From the NCBI RefSeq assembly GCF_001613225.1, contig NZ_BDBY01000270.1, forward strand, positions 1 through 43,165: a stretch of DNA of 43,165 nt, in the 5' to 3' direction. Position 1 is the stretch's first letter. Each line of letters opens with the position of its first letter. This document shows, in pieces, positions 1-7,294 of the stretch. The DNA comes from Nocardia pseudovaccinii NBRC 100343 (GTDB lineage: Bacteria; Actinomycetota; Actinomycetes; Mycobacteriales; Mycobacteriaceae). The notes beneath the pieces were generated by a model. The model saw only the letters and a list, made by a program, of their open reading frames with translations. It was not told the origin of the DNA and made no database searches. The translations under genes were made by a program, and so were the position numbers.

Positions 1-106
1 CGCAGGGATCGGTGAATTGTTCGTGCAGGGAGTTGGACTGCTGCTGGCTTCCGGTTGGGCGTGCCTGGTGTGGCTGGCAGGGGCGCAGGGATCGGTGAAT
101 TGTTCG
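1..106. repeat. Imperfect tandem repeat with 23-bp identical blocks
   Basis: The 23 bases at 1-23 recur exactly at 84-106, giving an 83-bp period. The sequence after each block is related but diverged (both continue into a CTGCTG-containing stretch). The array may extend leftwards outside the window. No convincing gene lies in 1-257: the open frames there have unusual Gly/Cys/Arg-rich translations and no family resemblance. Confidence 0.6.
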
Positions 107-257
107 CGTGGAGCGGGGCTGCTGCGCGGCCAGCTTCTCATTGTCGGCGTTCAGCGCCCCTGCTGCCGCTGTGGACGGTGGGGCAAGTGCGGGTGGGTGG
201 TACTGGAGCGGAGTGGAACTGGGATGTGCGAGTCCGACCTAACGGTCATGCTGGGGT

Positions 258-599
258 ATGGGGTCGAGTCGGTTCGAGCTGCGGTTGGCGAATGCGGTTC
301 GGGCGGTGCTCGGGTCGGTGTTCGCGGTCGGGTTCGGGTGGGTGGTGGCCTCTTCCGTGCCGCTATATGAATTTCTCGGACGTGATGCCGATCCCGATGG
401 GGGTGTGCGCTATCTGCCGATCGCGTATTGCGTTGCGTGGGTCGGGATTGCCCTTTCCGTGGTTGCGGTGGGCATCATGGTTGTGCAGAAGATCCGTTAC
501 CGACGCCGCATCGCTTGGACGCCGCTGGTGGCGGTGCCATTGATTGCCGAGTCGTGGTTGCTCGGCTTTTTGATCGCGGTAGTGCTGGTTTCGATCTGA
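258..599 (+). CDS. Small three-helix membrane protein of unknown function
   Basis: Predicted 113-residue protein. Three hydrophobic segments are visible at about residues 13-37, 51-76 and 87-113, with a short basic loop (KIRYRRR) before the last, so it is probably an inner-membrane protein. I recognise no family. The ATG at 258 is preceded by a close GGGG (253-256), a weak ribosome site, and the N-terminal SSRFELRLANAVRAVLG looks like an ordinary cytoplasmic lead-in. It runs towards the thiolase gene and the two share a hairpin terminator. Function cannot be inferred. Confidence 0.6.
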   Translation: MGSSRFELRLANAVRAVLGSVFAVGFGWVVASSVPLYEFLGRDADPDGGVRYLPIAYCVAWVGIALSVVAVGIMVVQKIRYRRRIAWTPLVAVPLIAESWLLGFLIAVVLVSI

Positions 600-603
600 G
601 CCC

Positions 604-630
604 GCGGCACCGATGCGAGACCGGTGCCGC
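604..630. terminator. Hairpin between convergent genes
   Basis: GCGGCACCG (604-612) pairs perfectly with CGGTGCCGC (622-630) across a 9-nt loop. It lies between the stop of the membrane-protein gene (599) and the stop of the thiolase (644), so it could serve both strands. There is no T-tract, as is usual in high-GC actinobacteria. Confidence 0.6.
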
Positions 631-643
631 GCTACTCGGTGAC

Positions 644-1813
644 TCAGAGCCGTTCGATAATGGTGGCGTTGGCCAAACCGCCTGCCTCACACATGGTTTG
701 CAGACCGTAGCGCGCACCGCGCTCCTGCATGGCGTGCACCAGCGTGGTCATCAGGCGTGCGCCGGAAGCGCCGAGCGGATGTCCGATGGCGATGGCGCCG
801 CCGTTCACATTGACCTTCGACATGTCCGCACCGGTGTCGTGCGCCCAGGCCAGTACCACCGGCGAGAAGGCCTCGTTGATCTCGACCAGATCGATATCGG
901 AGAGCTGAAGTCCGGCACGCTGCAACACCTTCCGCGTCGCCGGGATCACGGCGGTCAGCATGAGCAGCGGATCGTCACCGGCTACGGCGAAGCTGTGCAG
1001 CCGGGCCAGCGGCTTCAGTCCGAGCTCTGCGGCGCGTTCGCTGGTCATGATCAGCACCGCCGCGCTGCCGTCGCTGACCTGGCTCGCCGTCGCGGCGGTG
1101 ATCTGCCAGCCGATTTCCGGGAAGCGCGCGCCCATGGCCTCGTCGTAGTAGGCGGGACGCAGTGTGCCGAGGGTCTCCAGGGTGCTGCCGACCCGGATGC
1201 CCTCATCGGTTTCCAGTCCGGCGATGGGGGCGAGCTGACCGGCGAACGAGCCGTTCTTCGTTGCCAGCGCTGCCTTTTCGTGGCTGCCGAGGGCGAATTC
1301 GTCGAGCTGGTTGCGGGTCAGGCCCCAGCGGGCCGCGATCAGTTCGGCGCTGATGCCCTGGGATACCAGCCCCTCCGGATAACGCTCGGCGAAGCCGACA
1401 CCGGAGAAGTCATGAGATCCGATCATATTTGCGCCCATCGGAATTCGTCCCATGGACTCGACACCTGCCGCGACCACGATGTCGTAGGCACCGGCGATCA
1501 CGCCCTGTGCGGCGAAATGAATGGCCTGCTGACTGCTGCCGCACTGGCGATCGACCGTCGTCGCCGGTACCGATTCGGGATAGCCCGCGGCCAGCGCCGC
1601 ACGCCGGGTCATGTTGGCGCCCTGTTCGCCGATCTGGGTGACGATGCCGCCGATCACATCGTCGATGAGCACCGGATCGATGCCGCTGCGGTCGACCACC
1701 GCGCGCAGGCTGTGTGCGAGCAGGTCCACCGCGTTGACATCGTGCAGTGCCCCGTTCGGCTTCCCCTTGCCGATCGGCGTGCGTACCGCCTCGACAATCA
1801 CCGCGTCTCTCAT
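644..1813 (-). CDS. Thiolase (acetyl-CoA C-acyltransferase, FadA5-like)
   Basis: 389-residue thiolase that would cleave a 3-ketoacyl-CoA with CoA (beta-oxidation or sterol side-chain type) or run the reverse condensation. The catalytic triad is visible: nucleophilic Cys91 in DRQCGSSQQ, His345 in GHPLGASGAR and Cys375 in TMCEAGG. The order, spacing and the GGAIAIGHP block match the mycobacterial steroid thiolase FadA5 family (about 390 residues), although the substrate cannot be read from the sequence. Start: ATG at 1813 with AAAGGA six bases upstream. It is transcribed divergently from an HxlR-type regulator whose promoter shares the 111-bp intergenic region, so local control is likely. Confidence 0.9.
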   Translation of the reverse strand: MRDAVIVEAVRTPIGKGKPNGALHDVNAVDLLAHSLRAVVDRSGIDPVLIDDVIGGIVTQIGEQGANMTRRAALAAGYPESVPATTVDRQCGSSQQAIHFAAQGVIAGAYDIVVAAGVESMGRIPMGANMIGSHDFSGVGFAERYPEGLVSQGISAELIAARWGLTRNQLDEFALGSHEKAALATKNGSFAGQLAPIAGLETDEGIRVGSTLETLGTLRPAYYDEAMGARFPEIGWQITAATASQVSDGSAAVLIMTSERAAELGLKPLARLHSFAVAGDDPLLMLTAVIPATRKVLQRAGLQLSDIDLVEINEAFSPVVLAWAHDTGADMSKVNVNGGAIAIGHPLGASGARLMTTLVHAMQERGARYGLQTMCEAGGLANATIIERL

Positions 1814-1863
1814 GGTGGTTCCTTTCGAACCGTGAGCCGATCTTTCGCCTGGCTCTATTGGCT

Positions 1864-1924
1864 TATAGTCAGATTAACGCCTGGGTATAGTCGACTCAAG
1901 TCAGAGTTCGCTATGATGTTCGTC
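1864..1924 (+). promoter_or_regulatory. HxlR gene promoter and candidate operator
   Basis: TATGAT (1912-1917) is a near-consensus -10 element seven bases before the ATG at 1925, which fits a leaderless transcript and decides the HxlR start. TATAGTC occurs at 1864-1870 and again at 1886-1892, a 22-bp period (two helical turns), and the second copy runs into the palindrome AGTCGACT (1889-1896). Together these form a plausible operator for the divergent thiolase/HxlR pair. Confidence 0.45.
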
Positions 1925-2425
1925 ATGGCAGCCGTGATGGAAGGACCGTTGGCAGATCTGAGCGCGTGGAAACCCACGGAATGCTCGATCGCGAAGGCGA
2001 TGGACCTCATCGGTACCCGCTCGGCGATCCTGATCCTGCGCGAGGCCTACTACGGCACCACCCGGTTCGACGGTTTCGCCGCTCGGGTCGGCATCACCGA
2101 CGCCGCGGCATCCGGCCAGCTCCGCAAACTCACCGAGGCGGGCCTGCTCGCCAAGCGGCCGTATCAGGAGTCGGGCAAGCGGACTCGCCACGAGTATGTG
2201 CTGACGGATATGGGTCGCGATCTACTGCCCGTGGTGCTCGCGCTCATGCAGTGGGGCGATGCGTACCTGCAGCCGGGACCCGCGCCGCTGCTGCTGGTCG
2301 AGGAATCCAGCGGTGCGCCGGTTCGAGTGGAGGTGCGCAGCGAAACGGGTCGCGAGATCGACCTCGAAGAACTCCGCGTCCGGCTCAACCCCGAATATTC
2401 GCGCGCCATCCGCTCGGCGAGGTAG
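1925..2425 (+). CDS. HxlR-family winged-helix transcriptional regulator
   Basis: 166-residue HxlR-family regulator. The family hallmarks are present: an N-terminal CSIAKAMDLIGTRSAILILREAYYG helix block, a recognition region FAARVGITDAAASGQLRKL, and the wing with ESGKRTRHEYVLTDMGRDLLPVV. The conserved N-terminal Cys (KPTECSIA) could sense redox state or electrophiles, as in some HxlR/YodB proteins; that is inference. The C-terminal about 50 residues (after GDAYLQPGP) form the usual extra domain. ATGs at 1913 and 1916 also exist, but the -10 at 1912 favours 1925. It probably controls the divergent thiolase. The stop lies five bases from the convergent oxidoreductase stop. Confidence 0.85.
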   Translation: MAAVMEGPLADLSAWKPTECSIAKAMDLIGTRSAILILREAYYGTTRFDGFAARVGITDAAASGQLRKLTEAGLLAKRPYQESGKRTRHEYVLTDMGRDLLPVVLALMQWGDAYLQPGPAPLLLVEESSGAPVRVEVRSETGREIDLEELRVRLNPEYSRAIRSAR

Positions 2426-2430
2426 TCCCC

Positions 2431-3078
2431 TCAGGCGGTGACCACCGCGTAGTTGATGTCCTCGGTGCCGAACTTGTTGTAGAGGTGAACCCACAGCAGC
2501 ACAAGGGGTTCGGTGCTTCGCGCGGTCACGACGCCGCCCAGGTCGATGATCTGCTCATCGGACCAGCCGAAGGATTTCAGCAGCGCCGCCACCCCGGCCT
2601 TGGCCGACTCGTCATCGCCGCTCAGAAAGACATTGTGCCGCCCTGGAATTCGGGACGGGTCCACCATGAGCTGGTTGTTCATGGTGTTGAGGGTCTTGAC
2701 CACCCGCGCGTCCGGGAAGGCCTGCTGGATCGCCTCGGCGACGCTGCCCGCCTCGGGGGTGGCCAATTTCGGCGGGAATCCACCGGAGAAATCCAGCGCA
2801 TTCGACACGTCCACCAGCACTTTCCCGCTCAGATTCGCCGCGCCCGCCGCAGTGAGCGCGGCCAGCGAGGCGGTGCCGGAGGTCGCGTTGAACACCAGCT
2901 CGGCATCGGCCGCGGCGTCGGCGAAAGTGCCATGGCTGCCGCCGGTTTCGTTCGCCCACTCGGTTGCCGCCGCATTGTCGGCGGTCCGGGACCCGAGCGT
3001 CACCGCGTGTCCCAGTTCGACCAGCTTGCTCGCGAGCCTGCGTCCGACCTGCCCGGTACCGAGCACCGCTATCTTCAA
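2431..3078 (-). CDS. NADPH-dependent F420 reductase-like NAD(P)-binding protein
   Basis: 215-residue Rossmann protein of the F420-dependent NADP oxidoreductase family (Fno-like/YqeB-like). The N-terminus MKIAVLGTGQVGRRLASKL carries the GxGxxG dinucleotide motif, and LGSRT at the end of beta-2 suits the NADP phosphate. VVKTLNTMNNQLM and the HNVFLSGDDESAK block are typical of the family. It may move hydride between NADP(H) and F420, or be a family member with another substrate; the F420 pocket cannot be verified here. The start codon is TTG (3078-3076), supported by AGGAG six bases upstream. It is a single gene, convergent with HxlR. Confidence 0.75.
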   Translation of the reverse strand: MKIAVLGTGQVGRRLASKLVELGHAVTLGSRTADNAAATEWANETGGSHGTFADAAADAELVFNATSGTASLAALTAAGAANLSGKVLVDVSNALDFSGGFPPKLATPEAGSVAEAIQQAFPDARVVKTLNTMNNQLMVDPSRIPGRHNVFLSGDDESAKAGVAALLKSFGWSDEQIIDLGGVVTARSTEPLVLLWVHLYNKFGTEDINYAVVTA

Positions 3079-3287
3079 CGTCCACTCCTCACGCAGATCC
3101 GTTCGAGCGTCGAGTTTATGAGTGCGGCGTGGTCTTCGCGTGGTCTTCCGCCGTGGGCGAACGCCAATGGCATCGACTCGGCGGGGCGTGAATCAGCGCG
3201 CTCACCGGACAGTTCCACGTTGCGAGCGGTCTGGGGAGGCGGCCTGTGCTGCCTGCAACGACGAGGGCAAGGGCGGCACCTTCGCTT

Positions 3288-3350
3288 CTGCGCGTGCACG
3301 CTCGCTGGTATCCGGTGGGAAGTTTCGGATCGGCGAAAGTGCACGCGCAG
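3288..3350. terminator. Long-loop inverted repeat downstream of ugpC
   Basis: CTGCGCGTGCAC (3288-3299) and GTGCACGCGCAG (3339-3350) form a perfect 12-bp stem around a 39-nt loop, six bases past the ugpC stop. It is probably the operon's transcription end, or an mRNA-stabilising hairpin. The rest of 3079-3355 shows no gene. Confidence 0.45.
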
Positions 3351-3355
3351 CGGTC

Positions 3356-4450
3356 TCAGGACAGGCGGCGACCGTCGACGGCGGAGAAGAAGTAGGTGTG
3401 TTCCGGTGTGGGCGTCAACTGCACCCGGGTGCCCTTCTCCGGCGGGTTGCGCCAATCCGCCCGCGCCACAATGGTTTCGGCCGCGCCGTTCGTCGCGCCC
3501 TCGGCAACCGTGCGGCCGTAGATGTAGGCGTCCGAGCCCAGCTCCTCGACGACGTCGACTTCCATCTGGATGCCCGACTTGTCCACCGCCCCACCGATTT
3601 CCAGATGCTCGGGCCGCACGCCGACCACTACCGAACCCTCTGCGGCATCCGCGACCGACCGCGGCACCGCCAGCTCGGCGCCGCCGAGCTGCACCGCGCC
3701 GTCGGCGACCGGCAGCGTGAACAGGTTCATCGCGGGCGAACCCATGAATCCGGCGACGAACACATTCGCCGGATCCCGGTAAAGATCGCGCGGCGTCGCG
3801 CACTGCTGCAGCAGTCCGTCCTTGAGCACGGCGACCCGATCGCCCATGGTCATAGCCTCGACCTGGTCGTGCGTGACGTACACGGTCGTGGTGCCGAGAC
3901 GGCGCTGCAGTTGGGCGATCTGCGTGCGGGTCTGCACGCGCAGTTTGGCGTCCAAGTTCGACAGCGGCTCGTCCATCAGAAATACCTGCGGCTGGCGCAC
4001 GATCGCCCGTCCCATCGCGACGCGCTGACGCTGACCGCCGGACAGCGCCTTCGGCTTGCGGTCCAGATACGGCTCGAGGTCGAGCAGTTTGGCCGCCTCC
4101 AGCACCCGGCGCTCCTTCTCCGCCTTGGCGACCTTGGCGAGCTTGAGCGCGAAGCCCATATTCTCCGCGACGGTCATATGCGGGTAGAGCGCGTAGTTCT
4201 GGAACACCATGGCGATATCGCGTTCCTTGGGTTCGGCGTGCGTGACGTCGTTGTCGCCGATCAGAATGCGCCCGTCGTCGACATCCTCGAGCCCGGCGAG
4301 CATCCGCAGCGAGGTCGATTTACCGCAGCCGGACGGGCCGACCAGCACGAGGAATTCCCCGTCGGCGATCTCCAGATTCAGCTTGTCGACGGCGGGTTTG
4401 GTCGAGCCGGGGTAGAGCCGGGTCGCGCTATCGAAGGTCACGGTGGCCAT
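3356..4450 (-). CDS. ugpC: Sugar ABC transporter ATPase (UgpC/SugC/MsmK type)
   Basis: 364-residue cytoplasmic ATPase of carbohydrate importers. The nucleotide-binding domain has Walker A GPSGCGKST (about residues 38-46), the Q-loop, signature LSGGQRQR, Walker B VFLMDEPLSNLD and the switch His in VTHD. A C-terminal TOBE/MalK-like regulatory domain (about 240-364) contains VGVRPEHLE. Size and sequence match the shared ATPase that serves several sugar importers in actinobacteria (SugC in mycobacteria, MsiK in Streptomyces). No permease or binding protein lies beside it, which supports a shared-ATPase role. A short inverted repeat CCGGCA-N6-TGCCGG upstream (about 4470-4490) could be an operator. 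Confidence 0.9.
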   Translation of the reverse strand: MATVTFDSATRLYPGSTKPAVDKLNLEIADGEFLVLVGPSGCGKSTSLRMLAGLEDVDDGRILIGDNDVTHAEPKERDIAMVFQNYALYPHMTVAENMGFALKLAKVAKAEKERRVLEAAKLLDLEPYLDRKPKALSGGQRQRVAMGRAIVRQPQVFLMDEPLSNLDAKLRVQTRTQIAQLQRRLGTTTVYVTHDQVEAMTMGDRVAVLKDGLLQQCATPRDLYRDPANVFVAGFMGSPAMNLFTLPVADGAVQLGGAELAVPRSVADAAEGSVVVGVRPEHLEIGGAVDKSGIQMEVDVVEELGSDAYIYGRTVAEGATNGAAETIVARADWRNPPEKGTRVQLTPTPEHTYFFSAVDGRRLS

Positions 4451-4595
4451 GACAAATCACATCCCATCACCGGCAGGAACGTGCCGGACGATCCGAGTAA
4501 GGGTTGACCGGCGATATTACTGGATGTGCTCGATCCGCACACGATGCGCTCGAGTTCGCGCGCACGCCGGGGCTAGACCTCAGTCGTCGGTGCGC

Positions 4596-5876
4596 TCACG
4601 GGGTACTTCGCAAAGCCCGAACAGGTGTGAAAATCACGGGCAGGGAGGTCATACCGCGCAAGAAGGCCGACGGTCGCCGGACCAGGTTCTGTGGGGGCAC
4701 GGCCAGATCCAGGTCGGGCAGCCGGTCCAGCAGCACCTCTATGCTGGTGCATGCGATGATCTCCGCGATCTGCTGCGCTGGAAACGGGCAGCGGTATTCG
4801 CCGTAGCTGAAGGCGAAGTGCGCACTGTTGCCGGAATGGGCATCGGTATCCACACCGAGATGCTGGCGGACGTGTGGATCGGCATTGGCGGCGGCCAGTC
4901 CGAGCAACAGCAAGTCGCCCGCACGAATTGTTTTTTCCCCCAGCCGCGTATCGCGTGCCGCCCAACGTCCCGCGTGGATCTGCGACGGTGTGTCCTCCCA
5001 CAGCACCTCGTTCATCGCCTCCCCCACGCTGGAGCGCGCGCCGCCGAGCGCCGCGGCGAAACGATCGTCGGTAAGCATCAGCCGCACCGAGTTCCCGATC
5101 CAGTCCGCGGTCGGCAGGTGCGCCACGGCAGTGATCGTCATCAGGTCCTCGACATACTCCTCATCGGTGAACGGCATCGGATGAGCCAGCATGCGTGACA
5201 CCAGATCGGCGCCGGGCCGCTCCTTCTTCGCCGCCAGTAGATATCGCATGCGCTCTTGGAACAGCGCATACGCCGTCGGGGCTTCGAGCCCACCGTCGGC
5301 TATCTCGTTCATCGCCCACGCCAGCCGCGGCCCCTCCTCGTCGGGAAAGCCGATGACCGAGGCGAGGGTCAGTACGGGTAGTACCGCGGCGAACTCCCCG
5401 ATCAGATCGGCGCTGCCTCTGCCACAGAAGCCGTCGATCAGCCGATCGGTCAATTCCTCACAGGTACGCCGCAATTCGAACGGATCGACCGACTCCAGGG
5501 CGGGTTCCACCAGCGCCACGTGCCTGCGGTGCTCCGCACCCACGGTGAAATAGATCGACGGCCGCCTCGCCCCGAACATCGGCCGCAAGGGCCAGTCCTC
5601 GGGGATATTCGGCCACTGGTTCCACAGGCCGACGTCGCGGGGGAACAGCTCCGGGTCGCTGGTGACCTGGTGCAGTTCGCGGTAGCCGATGACCAACCAG
5701 GCCGGTACGCCGCCGGGCAGTTCGACGGCGACCACGGGGCCGTGGTCGCGGCGCATTTCTCGATAGAGATGATGCGGATCGATGTGGAAGCGCGGCCCGG
5801 CCAATGGCACGGCCGCGGAGTTCGGCCGCATCGGGCAGCCGGTGCTCGCGGTCGATTCGGCGCTGGAGGTGGTCAT
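4596..5876 (-). CDS. Conservon cytochrome P450 (CYP157-like, no ExxR)
   Basis: 426-residue P450, the last gene of the conservon. The haem loop is FSYGEYRCPF with Cys363 as thiolate ligand; the usual Gly two residues after Cys is Phe and the next residue after Cys is Pro. The K-helix motif ExxR reads EVLW (290-293), so the normally invariant Arg is Trp. The I-helix lacks AGxxT (TAVAHLPTAD). Loss of ExxR is a known trait of CYP157 proteins in Streptomyces conservons, so this is probably an orthologue and not a decayed gene. The start ATG overlaps the GTPase stop (ATGA, 5873-5876), giving translational coupling. Substrate unknown. Confidence 0.88.
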   Translation of the reverse strand: MTTSSAESTASTGCPMRPNSAAVPLAGPRFHIDPHHLYREMRRDHGPVVAVELPGGVPAWLVIGYRELHQVTSDPELFPRDVGLWNQWPNIPEDWPLRPMFGARRPSIYFTVGAEHRRHVALVEPALESVDPFELRRTCEELTDRLIDGFCGRGSADLIGEFAAVLPVLTLASVIGFPDEEGPRLAWAMNEIADGGLEAPTAYALFQERMRYLLAAKKERPGADLVSRMLAHPMPFTDEEYVEDLMTITAVAHLPTADWIGNSVRLMLTDDRFAAALGGARSSVGEAMNEVLWEDTPSQIHAGRWAARDTRLGEKTIRAGDLLLLGLAAANADPHVRQHLGVDTDAHSGNSAHFAFSYGEYRCPFPAQQIAEIIACTSIEVLLDRLPDLDLAVPPQNLVRRPSAFLRGMTSLPVIFTPVRALRSTP

Positions 5877-6529
5877 GACGCGATCTCCGGGGTGGTGCGA
5901 GTATGCGGGACCGCGAGGCTCGAGGCCGCGGCATAGATGTGCTCGACGAGCGTGATGAGGACACGTTTGGCGGAATCGCGGGAACGAGCATCGCAGTCGA
6001 CGAGCGGCACCAGCGGATCCAGATCGAGGGCGGCACGGATCTCGTCGGGCCGATTCGGTGCACCGAAGTTGTTGCAGGCCACGATGAACGGGGTCCGCTG
6101 ATGTTCGAGCCGGTCGATGGCATACCAGGAGTCGGCGATGCGGCGCTGGTCCACCAGCACGATCGCGCCGAGCGCTCCGGTGAACAAGCGGTCCCACAGG
6201 AACCAGAACCGTTCCTGCCCCGGGGCGCCGAACAGGTACAGCACGTTTTCGGCGTCGATGGTGATCCGCCCGAAATCGAACGCTACTGTGGTCGTCGACT
6301 TGCCCGGTGCGCCGCTCGGGTCATCGATACCCAGGCCCGCGTCGGTCATCGTCGCCTCGGTGTCGAGCGGGCGAATCTCGCTGACCGAGCGGACCAGAGT
6401 GGTCTTTCCGACGCCGAAACCACCCACTATGACGATCTTCAATCCGCGCTGAGTCGTGCTGTCCAGCGGTGCGTCGGCACGCGAGGGCTTGGCGTTCGGT
6501 GTGGCGGCGTCAAAGATTGCGGAGTCCAA
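5873..6529 (-). CDS. cvnD: Conservon small GTPase CvnD
   Basis: 218-residue Ras/MglA-like GTP-binding protein. G1 is GGFGVGKTT (about residues 36-44); the switch II region reads LFGAPGQERF, and the base-recognition loop is NNFG in place of NKxD. Its partner CvnB is a roadblock protein, the usual regulator of MglA-like GTPases. The first 25 residues are a variable lead before LKIVIVGG. The start appears to be TTG at 6529, with GAAGGTG upstream and a 20-bp overlap with cvnC; a later start cannot be excluded. In Streptomyces conservons the Cvn proteins form a membrane-proximal complex likened to a G-protein-coupled system. Confidence 0.88.
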   Translation of the reverse strand: MDSAIFDAATPNAKPSRADAPLDSTTQRGLKIVIVGGFGVGKTTLVRSVSEIRPLDTEATMTDAGLGIDDPSGAPGKSTTTVAFDFGRITIDAENVLYLFGAPGQERFWFLWDRLFTGALGAIVLVDQRRIADSWYAIDRLEHQRTPFIVACNNFGAPNRPDEIRAALDLDPLVPLVDCDARSRDSAKRVLITLVEHIYAAASSLAVPHTRTTPEIAS

Positions 6530-6881
6530 CGAGCACCTTCTCGAGGGTGGTGGAGTCGGGCACCGAATTCCACGGTGCGCCGGGAACTGTGGGGCTGACG
6601 TGCGGATGCCGCACAGTGATCTTGCCCGCGTGCAACAGGTCGGAAAGCAAGATCGTGGCGATGCCGACCGGTAGCCGCAACTCGGCGGCGATCTCGACCA
6701 CTGCGGTCGGCGCCCGGCACATATCGAGGATCGCCACGTGCTCGGACTGCATGCCCGGTATCGGATCGCATTCGCTGACCACCAGGGTGACCAGGTCGAA
6801 GGCGTCGGAGTCCGGTTTGCTGCGTCCTCCGGTCAAGGTGTACAGCCGGTCCGGTTCATCGTCGCGGCCTGCCCGGACCAC
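6510..6881 (-). CDS. cvnC: Conservon DUF742 protein CvnC
   Basis: 123-residue DUF742 protein with a winged-helix-like fold. The family pattern is visible: YTLTGGRSKP near the N-terminus, then ILDMCRAPTAVVEIAAELRLPVGIATILLSDLLHAGKITVR, and the C-terminal TTLEKVLVGLRNL. It is the third conservon component, between the roadblock protein and the GTPase. The start GTG (6881) follows the cvnB stop by two bases, with AGGGG inside the cvnB 3' end, and the 3' end overlaps cvnD by 20 bp. Confidence 0.9.
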   Translation of the reverse strand: MVRAGRDDEPDRLYTLTGGRSKPDSDAFDLVTLVVSECDPIPGMQSEHVAILDMCRAPTAVVEIAAELRLPVGIATILLSDLLHAGKITVRHPHVSPTVPGAPWNSVPDSTTLEKVLVGLRNL

Positions 6882-6883
6882 GA

Positions 6884-7294
6884 CTACCCCTGTACCCCGG
6901 CGCGCGGCGCGGCCGCGAGGTGCTCACTCAGTTGTTCCACCAGTTCCCGCATGTTGTGGCCGATCAGGCCGGCGTCCGCGTCCTCGGCGGCGACGACGGC
7001 TATATGTGCGCTCGCACCGGCTTCGACAACGAACAGGATGCCGCCGTAGAACTCGATCATCGATTGACGGACCCCGCCGCGGGCGTCGCCGAACTCGACG
7101 GAGGCACCGTGGGACAGGCTCTGGATACCCGCTGCGATCGCAGCGAGCTGATCAGCGCTGTCGGTGCCGAGTTCCGGTGTGTGGCACATCTTCAGCCCGT
7201 CGCTGGATAGCAACAGGGCATGCCGGGTTCGGGGCGTACGGTCCAGCAGTTGTTCCAACAGCCAACCCAACTGCGAGGGCACAGACGTTGTCAT
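6884..7294 (-). CDS. cvnB: Conservon roadblock/LC7 protein CvnB
   Basis: 136-residue roadblock/LC7 domain protein. The fold is recognisable from LGWLLEQLLDRTPRTRHALLLSSDGLKMC, the ADQLAAIAAGIQSLS helix and the strands MIEFYGGILFVVEAG and AHIAVVAAEDADAG. Roadblock proteins act as regulators of small GTPases, here presumably CvnD. The ATG at 7294 overlaps the cvnA stop (ATGA) with GGAG nearby, so expression is coupled to the kinase-like protein. Confidence 0.92.
   Translation of the reverse strand: MTTSVPSQLGWLLEQLLDRTPRTRHALLLSSDGLKMCHTPELGTDSADQLAAIAAGIQSLSHGASVEFGDARGGVRQSMIEFYGGILFVVEAGASAHIAVVAAEDADAGLIGHNMRELVEQLSEHLAAAPRAGVQG

Noticed and set aside
428..2425. 665-codon open frame on the plus strand
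   Set aside because: Only its last 166 codons (HxlR) are real; the remainder is antisense to the thiolase.
1966..3720. 584-codon open frame on the plus strand
   Set aside because: Overlaps HxlR out of frame and two minus-strand genes; Arg/Pro/Gly-rich shadow.
3122..4507. 461-codon open frame on the plus strand
   Set aside because: Antisense to the sugar ABC ATPase, no domain resemblance.
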